Assembly: GCF_000299395.1 (NCBI RefSeq)
Contig: NC_018656.1
Coordinates: forward strand, 744,001-808,000
Direction of reading: 5' to 3'
Origin: Candidatus Nitrosopumilus sediminis
GTDB taxonomy: Archaea > Thermoproteota > Nitrososphaeria > Nitrososphaerales > Nitrosopumilaceae
Length of the DNA stretch: 64,000 nt
How positions within the stretch are numbered: position 1 is the first letter of the stretch; each line of letters opens with the position of its first letter. Shown here in pieces: positions 1-8,617 of the stretch. The notes below the pieces were generated by a model that was given only the letters and a program-made list of their open reading frames with translations, had not been told where the DNA came from and made no database searches. The position numbers and the translations under genes are program-made.

Positions 1-253
1 TAACATCATTTTCATTGTTAATGTCTAATAGTGTATTTTTTACTTCATTAATTTTAAATGAAATTTTACTCATCATTAATTCATTAAATTCTGCATCGAT
101 GTTGTTCAAATCAGATAGTTTTTTGTCCACTTGAATCATCTTTTCTATGATTGCACTGTGTTCCATTGCGGATGCATTTTGGGTACCATATGTTGATGCT
201 GCCATAATGGAACCTAATATCAGGGCAAATGCTATAGCTTGTAAATATTTCAT
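1..253 (-). CDS. Secreted/lipid-anchored hypothetical protein, C-terminus cut by window edge
   Basis: The reading frame opens at ATG 253 and runs off the left end of the window, giving 84 visible residues. The N-terminus is a clear signal peptide: MKYLQ followed by a hydrophobic stretch (AIAFALILGSIMAAS), then an NASA-type processing region near residue 28. The mature part is helical and charged (DKKLSDLNN, SKISFKINE), as in short coiled-coil secreted proteins. I do not recognise the family. It is the first of a leftward set of short genes (618-743, 796-1107, 1158-1346). The competing rightward frame at 147-374 is antisense to the signal peptide and was discarded. Confidence 0.6.
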   Translation of the reverse strand, partial: MKYLQAIAFALILGSIMAASTYGTQNASAMEHSAIIEKMIQVDKKLSDLNNIDAEFNELMMSKISFKINEVKNTLLDINNENDV

Positions 254-503
254 TTTACAATACTATTACACACCTGTTTCCCATATTCAAGATGGAAAAA
301 CTATGTTTTACCTAGATCCATTCAGGTATAATTTTCCATGTGTTGTTGTTTTTTTGGAATCGAAAATTGGCTAATTTTTTATCCGTAATGGAACCTATCA
401 TAATGAAAAAAATTCCAAATAGGATCAATCAAATTTCTCAGCCTGGACTCGCATTGTTTTAAAATTAAGGAAAAGCCTAGCCACAATTACCAAAATTCAA
501 TGT

Positions 504-575
504 TTAAAGGGTGACAAACACTATGATGAATGCGATTGTTACAATAGCAATAGATATTTTCATGAATGAAGACAT
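504..575 (-). CDS. Possible 23-residue single-span membrane peptide
   Basis: Frame ATG 575 to TAA 504 encodes MSSFMK followed by a continuous hydrophobic segment (ISIAIVTIAFIIVFVTL) to the stop. The layout fits a tiny type II membrane peptide. There is no homology evidence and the frame is short enough to arise by chance in A+T-rich DNA. It is listed because the sequence is hydrophobic from residue 7 to the end and the space between neighbours is otherwise empty. Confidence 0.25.
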   Translation of the reverse strand: MSSFMKISIAIVTIAFIIVFVTL

Positions 576-617
576 GTTAATGCACTAACTGTTACAATTA
601 TAATGATTTTTGTATGT

Positions 618-743
618 CTATATCTTTGGCAAGTTACCTGTTTTATCTAAATTAGATTTGCATACTTTACAATAAAGTCTAACTTCTTTTGATGGAAACT
701 CTGAACCACAATTTTTACAAATAAAGAATTTTTCATCATCCAT
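618..743 (-). CDS. Zinc-ribbon microprotein (41 aa)
   Basis: ATG 743 to TAG 618. The 41-residue product has two CxxC knuckles: CKNC at residues 9-12 and CKVC at 26-29, separated by GSEFPSKEVRLY. This is the usual zinc-ribbon spacing, so a structural zinc is expected. No catalytic part is present. Function is unknown; such proteins may bind nucleic acid or act as small protein adaptors. It sits alone between two other short leftward genes. Confidence 0.6.
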   Translation of the reverse strand: MDDEKFFICKNCGSEFPSKEVRLYCKVCKSNLDKTGNLPKI

Positions 744-795
744 AAATAATTTGAAATTGTGATGAACTTAAGAGTATTGTTTAATTTTAGTATTA

Positions 796-1107
796 TTATC
801 TGCCAGGCCTTTTAAATTCTGGTTTTATTATGCAGTTTGAAACAGAGGATTTTTGAAATTTTTTACCAGATGATCTATTTTTTGATTTTTCTGAATCCTG
901 TTTTTTATCAACTTTAAAAATTCTTTTATCTATTTGCTCATCAGTTATTTTATCTGAATATATGATGTTTGTTGGAGAAATCTTTTTTGATTTCTTTTTG
1001 TTTTTTGATTTTTCAGGTTCATTAGGGTTTTTTTGTGTCCATTTGATGTTTTTTGTATCTGCTGAGGATGACTTTTCTTTATTATAGTCTCCTAATGATT
1101 TTACCAT
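796..1107 (-). CDS. Lysine/serine-rich hypothetical protein
   Basis: The 103-residue product is extremely rich in Lys, Ser and Asn (KKQDSEKSKNRSSGKK, KNKKKSKKIS) and has no membrane segment, cysteine pair or recognisable fold. The composition suggests a disordered, basic protein that could bind nucleic acid, but that is inference. It starts at ATG 1107 and ends TAA 796. Local A-rich composition could inflate a spurious frame; however the frame is the only sizeable one between 744 and 1157. Confidence 0.5.
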   Translation of the reverse strand: MVKSLGDYNKEKSSSADTKNIKWTQKNPNEPEKSKNKKKSKKISPTNIIYSDKITDEQIDKRIFKVDKKQDSEKSKNRSSGKKFQKSSVSNCIIKPEFKRPGR

Positions 1108-1157
1108 GACTGATTACAGTAGATAATCAACTTAAGGGTGTTGACCAAATTTTGAAT

Positions 1158-1346
1158 TTATTTCCTCTTTTCATCAACTTTGTTTTTGATTGATTGCATA
1201 CAGTCATGACAAATTATGGATTTGTTGGACATTTTTTGTATTTGTTCATCATTTTGAAATTCTGAATCGTATGTAGCTGCTATTACTGTTTTGTTATGCC
1301 ATACTTCAAAATCTTTTTTCTTCTTTGAACATACAAAACAATTCAT
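1158..1346 (-). CDS. Small two-CxxC protein (62 aa)
   Basis: Product of 62 residues beginning MNCFVCSKKKKDFEVW, with CFVC at residues 3-6 and CHDC at 46-49, the pattern of a split zinc-binding knuckle. The middle part (KTVIAATYDSEFQND) looks like a small beta-rich insert. No family name can be given. It is transcribed away from the gapdh gene starting at 1426, leaving an 80-bp divergent region that carries TATA-like A+T tracts. Confidence 0.6.
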   Translation of the reverse strand: MNCFVCSKKKKDFEVWHNKTVIAATYDSEFQNDEQIQKMSNKSIICHDCMQSIKNKVDEKRK

Positions 1347-1425
1347 ATTTTTTTCTGAAATTGTGCAAAAATAAGCGTGTTTATTCTAAACTAATCTAAA
1401 TAAATGGGTTCATAATATCAATTTT

Positions 1426-2471
1426 ATGAAGCGTGTATTTGTTAATGGATATGGCTCCATTGGCAGTAGAATAGTTTCTTTTCTAAAAGATGATCCAGAA
1501 ATCACAGTTGTTGGAGTTGGAAAGTATTCTCCAGATGAAAAAGTTGAAGAGGCAATATCTAAAGGACTTGATGTTTATGTTCCAGAATCAAAATTCGATG
1601 CTTTCTCAAATTATAAAATTTCAGGTTCTATTGAATCTGCATTAGATAAATCAGATTTAGTAATAGATGCTGCTCCTGGAGGACAAGGTTATAAAAATAA
1701 AAAAAATCTCTATGAACCAAAAAACATACCTGCAATTTATCAAGGAGGTGAGTCCACCATGGGTTCAGAAGCAGTATCAGATTTGTTGTTTAATTCTAGA
1801 GCAAATTATGATCAAGCTTTAGGAAAATATCATGTAATGCAGGGAAGTTGTAATGTTACAGGTATGGGAAGAATTCTTGAACCACTTCGTGACAAATTCG
1901 ATGATCAATTAGTTAGATTTGATGTAACACTTGTCAGACGATGGGCAGATATTGAACAAACAGAAAAAAAATAACTGATACAATTGAGATGACTGAGAAA
2001 CCTCATCATGGTGATGATGTTAAACTGTATTTTGGAAAAGATGCTCCCCTATACGTCCGTGCAATCAAAGTTCCAACTAGACAAATGCATTTGCATATTA
2101 TGGACATTAGATTCAATGATGTTGCCCCCAAACCCTCTGAAATTCATGACATATTTACAAATGAATTTGGAGTTGCAACTTTGTGGACTGCAAAGGGAAC
2201 AAAGGATATCCGAGATTTTGCTCAGAACATGGGCTTCAATTTTACTGATACTAACATGATACACATTCATGCAAACATGACCGCATCTATTGGAGATACT
2301 GTACAAATGATGTATTCTGATGACCAAACAGGTATCGTGATTCCTGAAAATCATATGTTAATGCAAGCAATGCTGTTTGGAAAATCCTATTCTGAAGCAT
2401 TTGCACATACGGAATCTATTTTTCACATGAAAGAGAAAAAAGAAAAATTACAAAAGCATTTTGCAAAATAA
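1426..2471 (+). CDS. gap: Archaeal (type II) glyceraldehyde-3-phosphate dehydrogenase, interrupted by one-base frameshift
   Basis: This is the archaeal-type phosphorylating GAPDH of glycolysis/gluconeogenesis. Residues 7-15 hold the NAD(P)-binding NGYGSIGSR, and the catalytic cysteine is in QGSCNVTGMGR (Cys142). The first frame (1426-1974) stops after ADIEQTEKK. The rest of the protein continues without a gap in the frame that contains 1989-2471 (MTEKPHHGDD to the C-terminus). The break is at a run of eight A (1964-1971) followed directly by TAA. Adding one A gives a continuous product of about 348 residues, the normal family length. All parts of the enzyme are preserved, so I regard it as either a homopolymer error or a -1 slip site rather than a decayed gene. 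Confidence 0.85.
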
Positions 2472-2472
2472 T

Positions 2473-3726
2473 TTACTTTTTAATTCGTTCAATTCTTATT
2501 TTCACTGGTAGGTTCTTTACGACTTTCTCAACAACTATTCTTAGTTTTTCTAATTCTAATTTATCTCCTTCTTGAGGGATGTCTTGTAATTTTTCATGTA
2601 ACAACCCATTTAGCGTACTATAATCATCCCCTTCTGGTAATTCTGATTTAAAAATTTCATTAATTTCTTCAATTTCAATATCGCCTGTTGTAATAATCGT
2701 ATCTTTATCTATTGAATGATACTTGATGGATTGAGGAGAGTCTGTTTCGTCTTCAATGTCTCCAAGAATCTCTTCGATAAGATCTTCTAATGTTACTAAT
2801 CCCTCAACTCCTCCATGCTCATCTATCACGATTGCCATGTGTGTTTTTCTACCTTTCATTTCTCTTAGTAATGAAGTAACCCTTTTTTCTTGAGATACAA
2901 AAACAGGGGTTCTCGAAATTTGCTCTAATGTCTTCATCCGGTTATCTGATTCAAGCTCTCTGAGCACATCTCTTACATGAATAAATCCTACTATGTCGTC
3001 ATGTGTTTCATCATAAATTGGAATTCTAGAATGTGAGTTTTGATTAATTATTGGAAGTGCCTCAAACAACAACATCTTAGCCGGAAGTGTTTGCATTTTT
3101 ATTCTTGGAGTCATTACTGCACGAATTACGGTATCATCAAATTCTAATGCTCTGTGTAATAGATCTCGTTCTTGGCTTTCTAATGCTTCATCTCTATGTC
3201 CTTGATCAATAATCCCCCTGATTTCATTTTCAGTTAATGCTGGTGGATAATAATCACTTCCAGTTATTTTGATCATTACACGGGTGATCCTCTCCAATAT
3301 CCACACTATCGGGTAAGTAGCATAACTGAACATTAGTAGAATACCACTTGAACGAAGTGCAACTTTAGTTGCATTAGCATTACAATATGTTTTGGGAGTT
3401 ACTTCTCCAAAAATTATTATCAAAAAGGTCATAATTCCAATGGCAATTCCAAGCCCATTATCACCAAATAGTTTAATTGCAACTACCGTAGCTAACGCAG
3501 ATGAACCAATATTCACTAGGTTGTTGCCCAGGTTTACTGCTGACATCATCCAACCTGGATTTGATTTGAGTTTTTGAAGTGCTTTAGCTCCACGTCTTTT
3601 CTCTTTTACTAGTTGTTCTACAGTGGCTTGACTTGTACCAACCAATGAAACTTCTAATCCACTAAAAAAACCAGATAGCCCAATTAACGATGCTAATGCA
3701 GTAAGCTCTAACCACAATTCTACCAA
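2473..3726 (-). CDS. CorC/HlyC-type (CNNM-like) membrane protein with CBS pair
   Basis: The 417-residue protein has the three-part layout of the CorC/HlyC (CNNM/CorB) family: an N-terminal DUF21 transmembrane domain (hydrophobic spans around residues 8-25, 55-75, 85-108 and 125-148), a tandem CBS pair (about 195-320, including RIPIYDETHDDIVGF and VIDEHGGVEGLVTLEDL), and a C-terminal CorC_HlyC domain (about 330-410). Family members are linked to Mg2+/Co2+ export or magnesium homeostasis; the exact substrate here is unknown. The gene converges on gapdh with one base between the stops. No frame damage. Confidence 0.9.
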   Translation of the reverse strand: MVELWLELTALASLIGLSGFFSGLEVSLVGTSQATVEQLVKEKRRGAKALQKLKSNPGWMMSAVNLGNNLVNIGSSALATVVAIKLFGDNGLGIAIGIMTFLIIIFGEVTPKTYCNANATKVALRSSGILLMFSYATYPIVWILERITRVMIKITGSDYYPPALTENEIRGIIDQGHRDEALESQERDLLHRALEFDDTVIRAVMTPRIKMQTLPAKMLLFEALPIINQNSHSRIPIYDETHDDIVGFIHVRDVLRELESDNRMKTLEQISRTPVFVSQEKRVTSLLREMKGRKTHMAIVIDEHGGVEGLVTLEDLIEEILGDIEDETDSPQSIKYHSIDKDTIITTGDIEIEEINEIFKSELPEGDDYSTLNGLLHEKLQDIPQEGDKLELEKLRIVVEKVVKNLPVKIRIERIKK

Positions 3727-3861
3727 GCTACTACCCTCACAAACCTCTTAGAAACACATCTACTCATTTAGTTATTTTGCACCATCTTTTGGTTGTATTT
3801 GTTTTATAAAACATGGATTTAACTCTTAAGATGTAAAAATTTCCCGAGCTCAAAAACAAGG

Positions 3862-5199
3862 CTAATTTTTAGGTGGAATTGCAAATCTGTTCTCAGGATT
3901 CCTATGATAGTCTACTGGGATCATGGCGTCTTTTTGTCTACCTGTCAGAATCCCTACGACTACATCGTCTTTTTTAATGACGTCTGCTTCGATTAATTTC
4001 TTAATTCCTACTACTGATGCTCCTGATGCCATCTCACAATCAAATCCATTTAGACCTACTACTGACATACCGTCTAACATTTCAGAATCTGAAACTGTAG
4101 TTACAACACCATTTGTAAATTCCAATGCCCGTAAACCTTTCAAAATATTTGCAGGCCTTCCAATTTGTATTGCGGTTGCCTTAGTTTTTGGTTTTAGTCC
4201 TTCTTTATCCAAATGATCATAGTATCTAGTAATTAGTTCAGTATTTGGGTTTCCTTTATTCCATCTTAGTTCTTCCCCTTCAAATTTACCATTATACAAA
4301 TCAGATAACGTACTTGCACCTTCTGAATTAACTACTGCAATTCTTGGAATTTTTTTAATCCATCCCCATTCATATAATTCCATTAATGCTTTACCGCAAC
4401 TGGATGTGTTTCCTAATGCCCCTCCTGGATAAACGATCCAATCAGGAACTTCCCAATGTAAATATTCTAATGCTCTAAACGGTATTGTTTTTTGTCCTTC
4501 AATTCTAAATGGGTTAATAGAGTTTACAGTATATCCATCATGATTTTGTGCATCCTCTAGAGATTGTTTTAATGCATCATCAAAATTTCCATCAACTTCT
4601 ACGATTTGTGCTCCAAATTGATATGCTTGACTAAGTTTTCCTGGAGCTATTTGCCCTGCAGGAATATACACATCACAATTCATTCCCTCATTTGCCGCAA
4701 ACATTCCTGCTGATGCAGATGTATTTCCTGTAGATGCACAAACAATTTTCTTTGCACCAATCATTTTTGCATGAGTTACAGCTGTTGCCATACCATTATC
4801 TTTGAACGAACCACTTGGATTGTATCCTTCAGGTTGTAACCATAAATTATTATTTGAAATCCCCACAAATTCTGCAGCTTTTGACATGTGATATGGTTTT
4901 GATTGTCTGCCTTCTGCTCCATCAAGAGATACAAGATATTTTGAACATTCTTCCATATCTTCTGTATTTATTTGACAAAAATTTAGCAAGTCTCTAAATC
5001 TCCAAACCCCACTTTCATTGAAAATACTACCTTCATAATCCCTTCTTTTGTAAAAAACTTCTTTGAGTGATGATGGGGGTTTGTTTTTGTATTTTACATC
5101 TAACATGTGCCCTTTCTCACATTGAACATTTGCGTTTTCAATTGGATACTCTAAACCACACTGTGGATCAATACATTTGAGATAAGCATCACCTTGCAT
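3862..5199 (-). CDS. thrC: Threonine synthase
   Basis: PLP enzyme converting O-phospho-homoserine to threonine. The PLP lysine is Lys133 in NPSGSFKDNG; the phosphate-binding loop is seen in ASTGNTSASAG (about residues 155-165). An N-terminal extension carries cysteines at 9, 14 and 27, as in longer archaeal members that begin with a small metal-ribbon-like segment. Length of 445 residues is normal for this form. ATG 5199 sits about 26 bp after a TATA-like TTTAAATTAT (5221-5230, reverse strand), so the mRNA is probably leaderless. A perfect palindrome lies between TATA and start (5211-5225). Confidence 0.92.
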   Translation of the reverse strand: MQGDAYLKCIDPQCGLEYPIENANVQCEKGHMLDVKYKNKPPSSLKEVFYKRRDYEGSIFNESGVWRFRDLLNFCQINTEDMEECSKYLVSLDGAEGRQSKPYHMSKAAEFVGISNNNLWLQPEGYNPSGSFKDNGMATAVTHAKMIGAKKIVCASTGNTSASAGMFAANEGMNCDVYIPAGQIAPGKLSQAYQFGAQIVEVDGNFDDALKQSLEDAQNHDGYTVNSINPFRIEGQKTIPFRALEYLHWEVPDWIVYPGGALGNTSSCGKALMELYEWGWIKKIPRIAVVNSEGASTLSDLYNGKFEGEELRWNKGNPNTELITRYYDHLDKEGLKPKTKATAIQIGRPANILKGLRALEFTNGVVTTVSDSEMLDGMSVVGLNGFDCEMASGASVVGIKKLIEADVIKKDDVVVGILTGRQKDAMIPVDYHRNPENRFAIPPKN

Positions 5200-5210
5200 C
5201 GTAATTACAG

Positions 5211-5225
5211 ATTATCAGTGATAAT
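5211..5225. promoter_or_regulatory. Perfect palindrome at the thrC promoter
   Basis: ATTATCA-G-TGATAAT is a perfect 7+1+7 palindrome. It overlaps the TATA box of the leftward thrC gene and ends 12 bp before its start codon. That position would let a bound dimer block initiation, so a repressor site is plausible. The regulator is unknown. Confidence 0.4.
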
Positions 5226-5304
5226 TTAAAGGAAATCCTGTAAAAATTGTTCTAGTTAAGCTATTTTTGCTAAACTTTAGATTGGATATATCTTAACTGA
5301 AATT

Positions 5305-5679
5305 ATGGTCTCTTATAGTGAACATTTGAAGAAAATCCTTTCACAAACGGTAGAATCATACTATTTTCTCAAGGAACTTCAAGACAAACCCGGGGATCTT
5401 GAAAATATCAAGAAAGAAATGCTAAAAATTAATGGATTCATAAAAGTAGCCACAAATAATATTGATGAATACAAGATCCCATTATCTGATTTCAAAAAAT
5501 TAAAATCCAAATTAAATCACTATTTGGAAAATTATTTCTTTGAAAAAGAGATTGAAACTATGGCTCCTTTATACTCTGATGATGTTTATCGAATAAAAAA
5601 TATGAGATTTATAATAATTGAAGCACTAGAAGACAACAAGATGATTGAAAGCATGGAGGCTTTAATAGAGCAATTATGA
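5305..5679 (+). CDS. Hypothetical helical protein (124 aa)
   Basis: The 124-residue product is almost entirely predicted helix with heptad-like leucines (LKKILSQTVESYYFLKEL) and has no cysteine, signal peptide or membrane span. I do not recognise the family. The ATG at 5305 is the first in frame. Its stop overlaps the start of the next gene (ATGA at 5676-5679), implying translational coupling with the cysteine-rich microprotein that follows. Confidence 0.65.
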   Translation: MVSYSEHLKKILSQTVESYYFLKELQDKPGDLENIKKEMLKINGFIKVATNNIDEYKIPLSDFKKLKSKLNHYLENYFFEKEIETMAPLYSDDVYRIKNMRFIIIEALEDNKMIESMEALIEQL

Positions 5680-5780
5680 CTGATGGAAAAAAATGTATTA
5701 TTTGTGGATGTCGTGATCATAAAATTTTTGGATGTAATAGACATATGACAAAAAAATGCAGTTGTTATGATGATAATTAG
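5676..5780 (+). CDS. Cysteine-rich microprotein (34 aa)
   Basis: Starts at the ATG of an ATGA overlap with the preceding gene and ends TAG 5778-5780. The 34 residues contain six cysteines (CIICGC at 7-12, C20, CSC at 28-30) and two histidines, suggesting a small metal-binding knuckle. It resembles the leftward microprotein at 5793-5909 in size and Cys/His content, and the two genes converge tail to tail with only 12 bp between them. Function unknown. Confidence 0.5.
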   Translation: MTDGKKCIICGCRDHKIFGCNRHMTKKCSCYDDN

Positions 5781-5792
5781 GTTTTAAAATAA

Positions 5793-5909
5793 TTATTTTC
5801 GTTTAGGACCAGATCTTTCATGAAAATTTAAACAGCATTTGCATTCTTTTTGCAAGCATTCTGATTCATTATGATGGCCACAAATTCCACATTCACAGCT
5901 TTTTGACAT
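5793..5909 (-). CDS. Cysteine/histidine-rich microprotein (38 aa)
   Basis: ATG 5909 to TAA 5793. The product begins MSKSCECGICGHHNESEC and carries seven cysteines and three histidines, including CECGIC (5-10), C18 and CKCC (23-26), with a basic tail (RSGPKRK). The residue density indicates metal binding. Translation of the opposite strand gives no comparable frame, so this is the likely coding strand. Function unknown. Confidence 0.5.
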   Translation of the reverse strand: MSKSCECGICGHHNESECLQKECKCCLNFHERSGPKRK

Positions 5910-5978
5910 GATATGGGTTGTTTGATTTAGAATATAATTTATCCACCAATTTTTTATGAGTTTAAGGTCAAAATGAGA

Positions 5979-6290
5979 TTATTTTTTAGATTTTGACTTT
6001 TTTGCAGGTTTACCCTCTAGTTCTTTTTTGATTTCTTCTGCTTTATTATCCACTGCTTTAATTATTTCTTGGATGAGTCCATCCAAATCGCTGTCTTCAG
6101 GCTCTGGTTCAACAGTACTTGCAATTTCATTAATTGTGGTTGAAATTTCAGAACTAACATCTTCAAAACTTTCAGGATCTTCGTATGCTGCATTGTATAG
6201 ATTTTTCAAGTTGTTTACGTGGCCAATTACCTGTTCAGTTATTACAATTTTGTAATCCGTTCCGTTGACATCAAATTCTTTTGAACTCAT
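5979..6290 (-). CDS. Hypothetical acidic protein with Lys-rich tail
   Basis: About 103 residues. The frame can be opened at TTG 6302, but ATG 6290 (MSSKEFDVNG) is preferred. The N-terminal half looks like a small beta/alpha fold (FDVNGTDYKIVITEQVIGHV). The centre is acidic (EPEPEDSDLDG) and the C-terminus ends in a lysine/serine tail (KPAKKSKSKK). No membrane span. Family not recognised; the charged tail may contact nucleic acid. Confidence 0.6.
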   Translation of the reverse strand: MSSKEFDVNGTDYKIVITEQVIGHVNNLKNLYNAAYEDPESFEDVSSEISTTINEIASTVEPEPEDSDLDGLIQEIIKAVDNKAEEIKKELEGKPAKKSKSKK

Positions 6291-6361
6291 GATATTTTTC
6301 AATATCTTTTGTTTATAATGTTTTCAGGTAAAAATTAATCATGTTGGATGTAATTTATGAT

Positions 6362-6811
6362 CTAAAATACGATATAGTCAAGTGCTGAAGCGTCACTGAT
6401 TAATCTGGTATGTTTTGAACCTACCACATAACCATTTTTGATATCATCTGCTGGGATCCACCTGTTGGTGGAGGAGTAATGACGCTTTTCAGCTAATTCT
6501 CTTTCAATGGATTCAATATCAAATTCTGCTTCTTCCACCTGTTGAGTTGTAAGGTGTTTTATTGTAACCAAAATTTTTGTTACTTTAACACGATCTCCGA
6601 ACTTCCATTTTAATACTGGATTTTCATCAGAAACTTCTAAGACTTTGATCTTCATTTGTTTTTTCCCAAATGCATCATGACTGATCAAAATTCTCTCATC
6701 TGTAAACTCTTCAAAACTTATTCTTGAATTTACTTCCGCATCAGAGACTGTCTCTAACAGAGATTCTGTAATTTTTTCAGTAGATTCAATATTAGTTCTG
6801 TCTTCAGACAT
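6362..6811 (-). CDS. Hypothetical protein (149 aa)
   Basis: Start chosen at ATG 6811 (MSEDRTNIES) because a TATA-like TTTTTAAGG lies about 26 bp upstream, which would give a leaderless message; ATG 6826 is an in-frame alternative. The protein has a disordered acidic N-terminus and then a beta-rich domain (ERILISHDAFGKKQMKIKVLEV, KVTKILVTIKHL). No cysteines or membrane spans. I do not recognise it. It lies 50 bp downstream of the Hjc-like gene in the same direction. Confidence 0.6.
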   Translation of the reverse strand: MSEDRTNIESTEKITESLLETVSDAEVNSRISFEEFTDERILISHDAFGKKQMKIKVLEVSDENPVLKWKFGDRVKVTKILVTIKHLTTQQVEEAEFDIESIERELAEKRHYSSTNRWIPADDIKNGYVVGSKHTRLISDASALDYIVF

Positions 6812-6861
6812 ACTGTTACATGACATCTTATCCTTAAAAACGATTTGAAGATGCTTTCAAG

Positions 6862-7431
6862 TTAGGCACTAGTTCGTTGTTTTGTTTTAAATGGCATTTT
6901 GCATTCTTTGAGGAAAATTTCCTTTCGAACCCCTTCAATTTTTGTAAAAAATTTGCCTTCATATGTACAAACACAGTCTGTTATGGCTAGGGATTCATCC
7001 CATATTTTGAAATATTCTCGTAATTCCCTATTTTCATATTCTCCAACACCAATTCGTTTTTTTGATAAAAATTTGAATGCCAACAGAACTTTTCTTTTTT
7101 TGTAAATGTCAAAAGTCTTAATCCATTCTAAGCAACGCTCAATTTGATCTGCAGGCACAGGCAATGATGTACTAGTTCCAGATTTTGCCTCAATTGTAAA
7201 TATGGTGCTATTTTCTGTATTTACAGCTAGAACATCAGGTAAGGCAATACTGGGTGAACCTAATCTGAATGCTTTCCAATTTTCTGCACTGTTGAATCTT
7301 TTCACTATTGTGTCCTCCCATTGATACCCTCTCTGTCTACGTGTTCTCGCTACTTTTTGATTTAGTATTGATTTTTCATAATTCTTTTGTTTTGTAAGGG
7401 TTAATGATTGTAATTTCCTTCTCAATGGCAT
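6862..7431 (-). CDS. Hjc-like archaeal Holliday junction resolvase/nuclease
   Basis: The 189-residue protein has the PD-(D/E)xK nuclease core of the archaeal Hjc family: Glu39 in RGYQWED, Asp66 in ALPDVLAV and the Glu81-x-Lys83 pair in TIEAKSGTS. Hjc resolves four-way DNA junctions during recombination and fork repair. The protein is longer than classical Hjc (about 125-140 aa), with a basic N-terminal extension of about 30 residues (LRRKLQSL, ARTRRQRG) and a longer C-terminus. It could be a divergent resolvase or a related repair nuclease. Confidence 0.75.
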   Translation of the reverse strand: MPLRRKLQSLTLTKQKNYEKSILNQKVARTRRQRGYQWEDTIVKRFNSAENWKAFRLGSPSIALPDVLAVNTENSTIFTIEAKSGTSTSLPVPADQIERCLEWIKTFDIYKKRKVLLAFKFLSKKRIGVGEYENRELREYFKIWDESLAITDCVCTYEGKFFTKIEGVRKEIFLKECKMPFKTKQRTSA

Positions 7432-7546
7432 TTTGTTCTTCTATTACATATAGTAAAGTAGGTAATTATACAATAACTCAACAAAATAACATGTACAAGT
7501 CATTTTCATCTTAACATTTTAAAATCTAAAAACGATGTATTTTTTG

Positions 7547-8617
7547 ATGTCTTCAAATGAATTAATCCTTGAAAATCTTCTGGAACGACGAGATTTGAAT
7601 TTGACTATGTTGAAACATTTGGATTTTGAATTGATGATGGATCCTACTGAAAAAGAAATACTGGATATCAAAATCCTTCAAACTGACACAGTTAACCAAT
7701 TAAAAAAAATAGAGCAAGAAATTGCTTTTTTGACCTCAAAAAAATCCCAAAATAAACGAGTTTATCAAACCCCATTCATAGAAAATACCATGCAAGATGA
7801 ACTTGGAAAGAATTTAATTCATGTTAAACAGATATTTGCAAAATCATATGAGGGAAATTCCCATATTCAAGAGGTAATACCAACAGAAATTTCAAAAAAA
7901 TTTCAAATTGATCTTAAAGATTTAAAACATCTTCATGATTTTGCACTTAAAAATCCAATTTATCATAACCATTACGAGCAAGAAATTGATGGAATTTTAT
8001 GCACAGTCTATGAGGGGGACATTAATGATTACTGGTTAAACAGCATAAAACACGGTTCAAGCTGTCAACCATTTTACCCAACATGGATTATGTCTGCATT
8101 TATCATGACTTTGTTAGCTAAAAAATTAGGTTATTCTGAATTAGTTGATATTGGCTCAGGAGATGGACGTATAGCATATTGTGGAAATATTGTTGGACTA
8201 AACTCCCACAGTATTGAAATTGATGATGTGTTAGTTGAATTACAAAATATTATTTGCACGTCTACAAAACAAAATTTTAATCCTATATGTTATGATGCCC
8301 TGGAATTTGATTACTCTTCTTTGAATCTCAAAAACCCAATATTTTTTATCGGAGGACTAGCACAAATGGGGGGAGATGTTTTAGCTACAAGCATTATTGA
8401 TAAGATTAATTCAATTGAAAATCTGAAAAAAGATACGGGAATTGTATTTGCAGGAACCAATACAAAACGTCAGCTATCTGAGAATTTAGAAAATGGTGGA
8501 TGGAGTTCATTAATTGAAAAACATGATCTAAAAGTAATTGACACTGTATCATTACCTACAATCTGGACATTTGATCAAGATGTTGAAACACCCTACATCT
8601 ATACAGAATTCAAATAA
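7547..8617 (+). CDS. Class I methyltransferase-like protein with coiled-coil N-terminus
   Basis: A SAM-binding motif I is visible at about residues 199-208 (VDIGSGDGR), followed by an acidic motif II (HSIEIDD), so the C-terminal two-thirds is a Rossmann-type methyltransferase fold. The first 60 residues form a helical coiled coil (LLERRDLNLTMLKHLDFEL). ATG 7547 is preferred to ATG 7535 because TTTTAAAA at 7517-7524 is centred 26 bp upstream. The substrate is unknown. The 3' end overlaps the convergent DUF35 gene by 8 bp. Confidence 0.65.
   Translation: MSSNELILENLLERRDLNLTMLKHLDFELMMDPTEKEILDIKILQTDTVNQLKKIEQEIAFLTSKKSQNKRVYQTPFIENTMQDELGKNLIHVKQIFAKSYEGNSHIQEVIPTEISKKFQIDLKDLKHLHDFALKNPIYHNHYEQEIDGILCTVYEGDINDYWLNSIKHGSSCQPFYPTWIMSAFIMTLLAKKLGYSELVDIGSGDGRIAYCGNIVGLNSHSIEIDDVLVELQNIICTSTKQNFNPICYDALEFDYSSLNLKNPIFFIGGLAQMGGDVLATSIIDKINSIENLKKDTGIVFAGTNTKRQLSENLENGGWSSLIEKHDLKVIDTVSLPTIWTFDQDVETPYIYTEFK

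Noticed and set aside
147-374. Rightward 75-codon frame over the start of the window
   Set aside because: It is antisense to the clear signal peptide at 1-253 and has no start signal or coherent protein pattern.
254-503. Possible additional small gene
   Set aside because: Short frames (for example 29 residues, reverse strand) lack a metal motif, membrane span or signal; I see nothing I can support.
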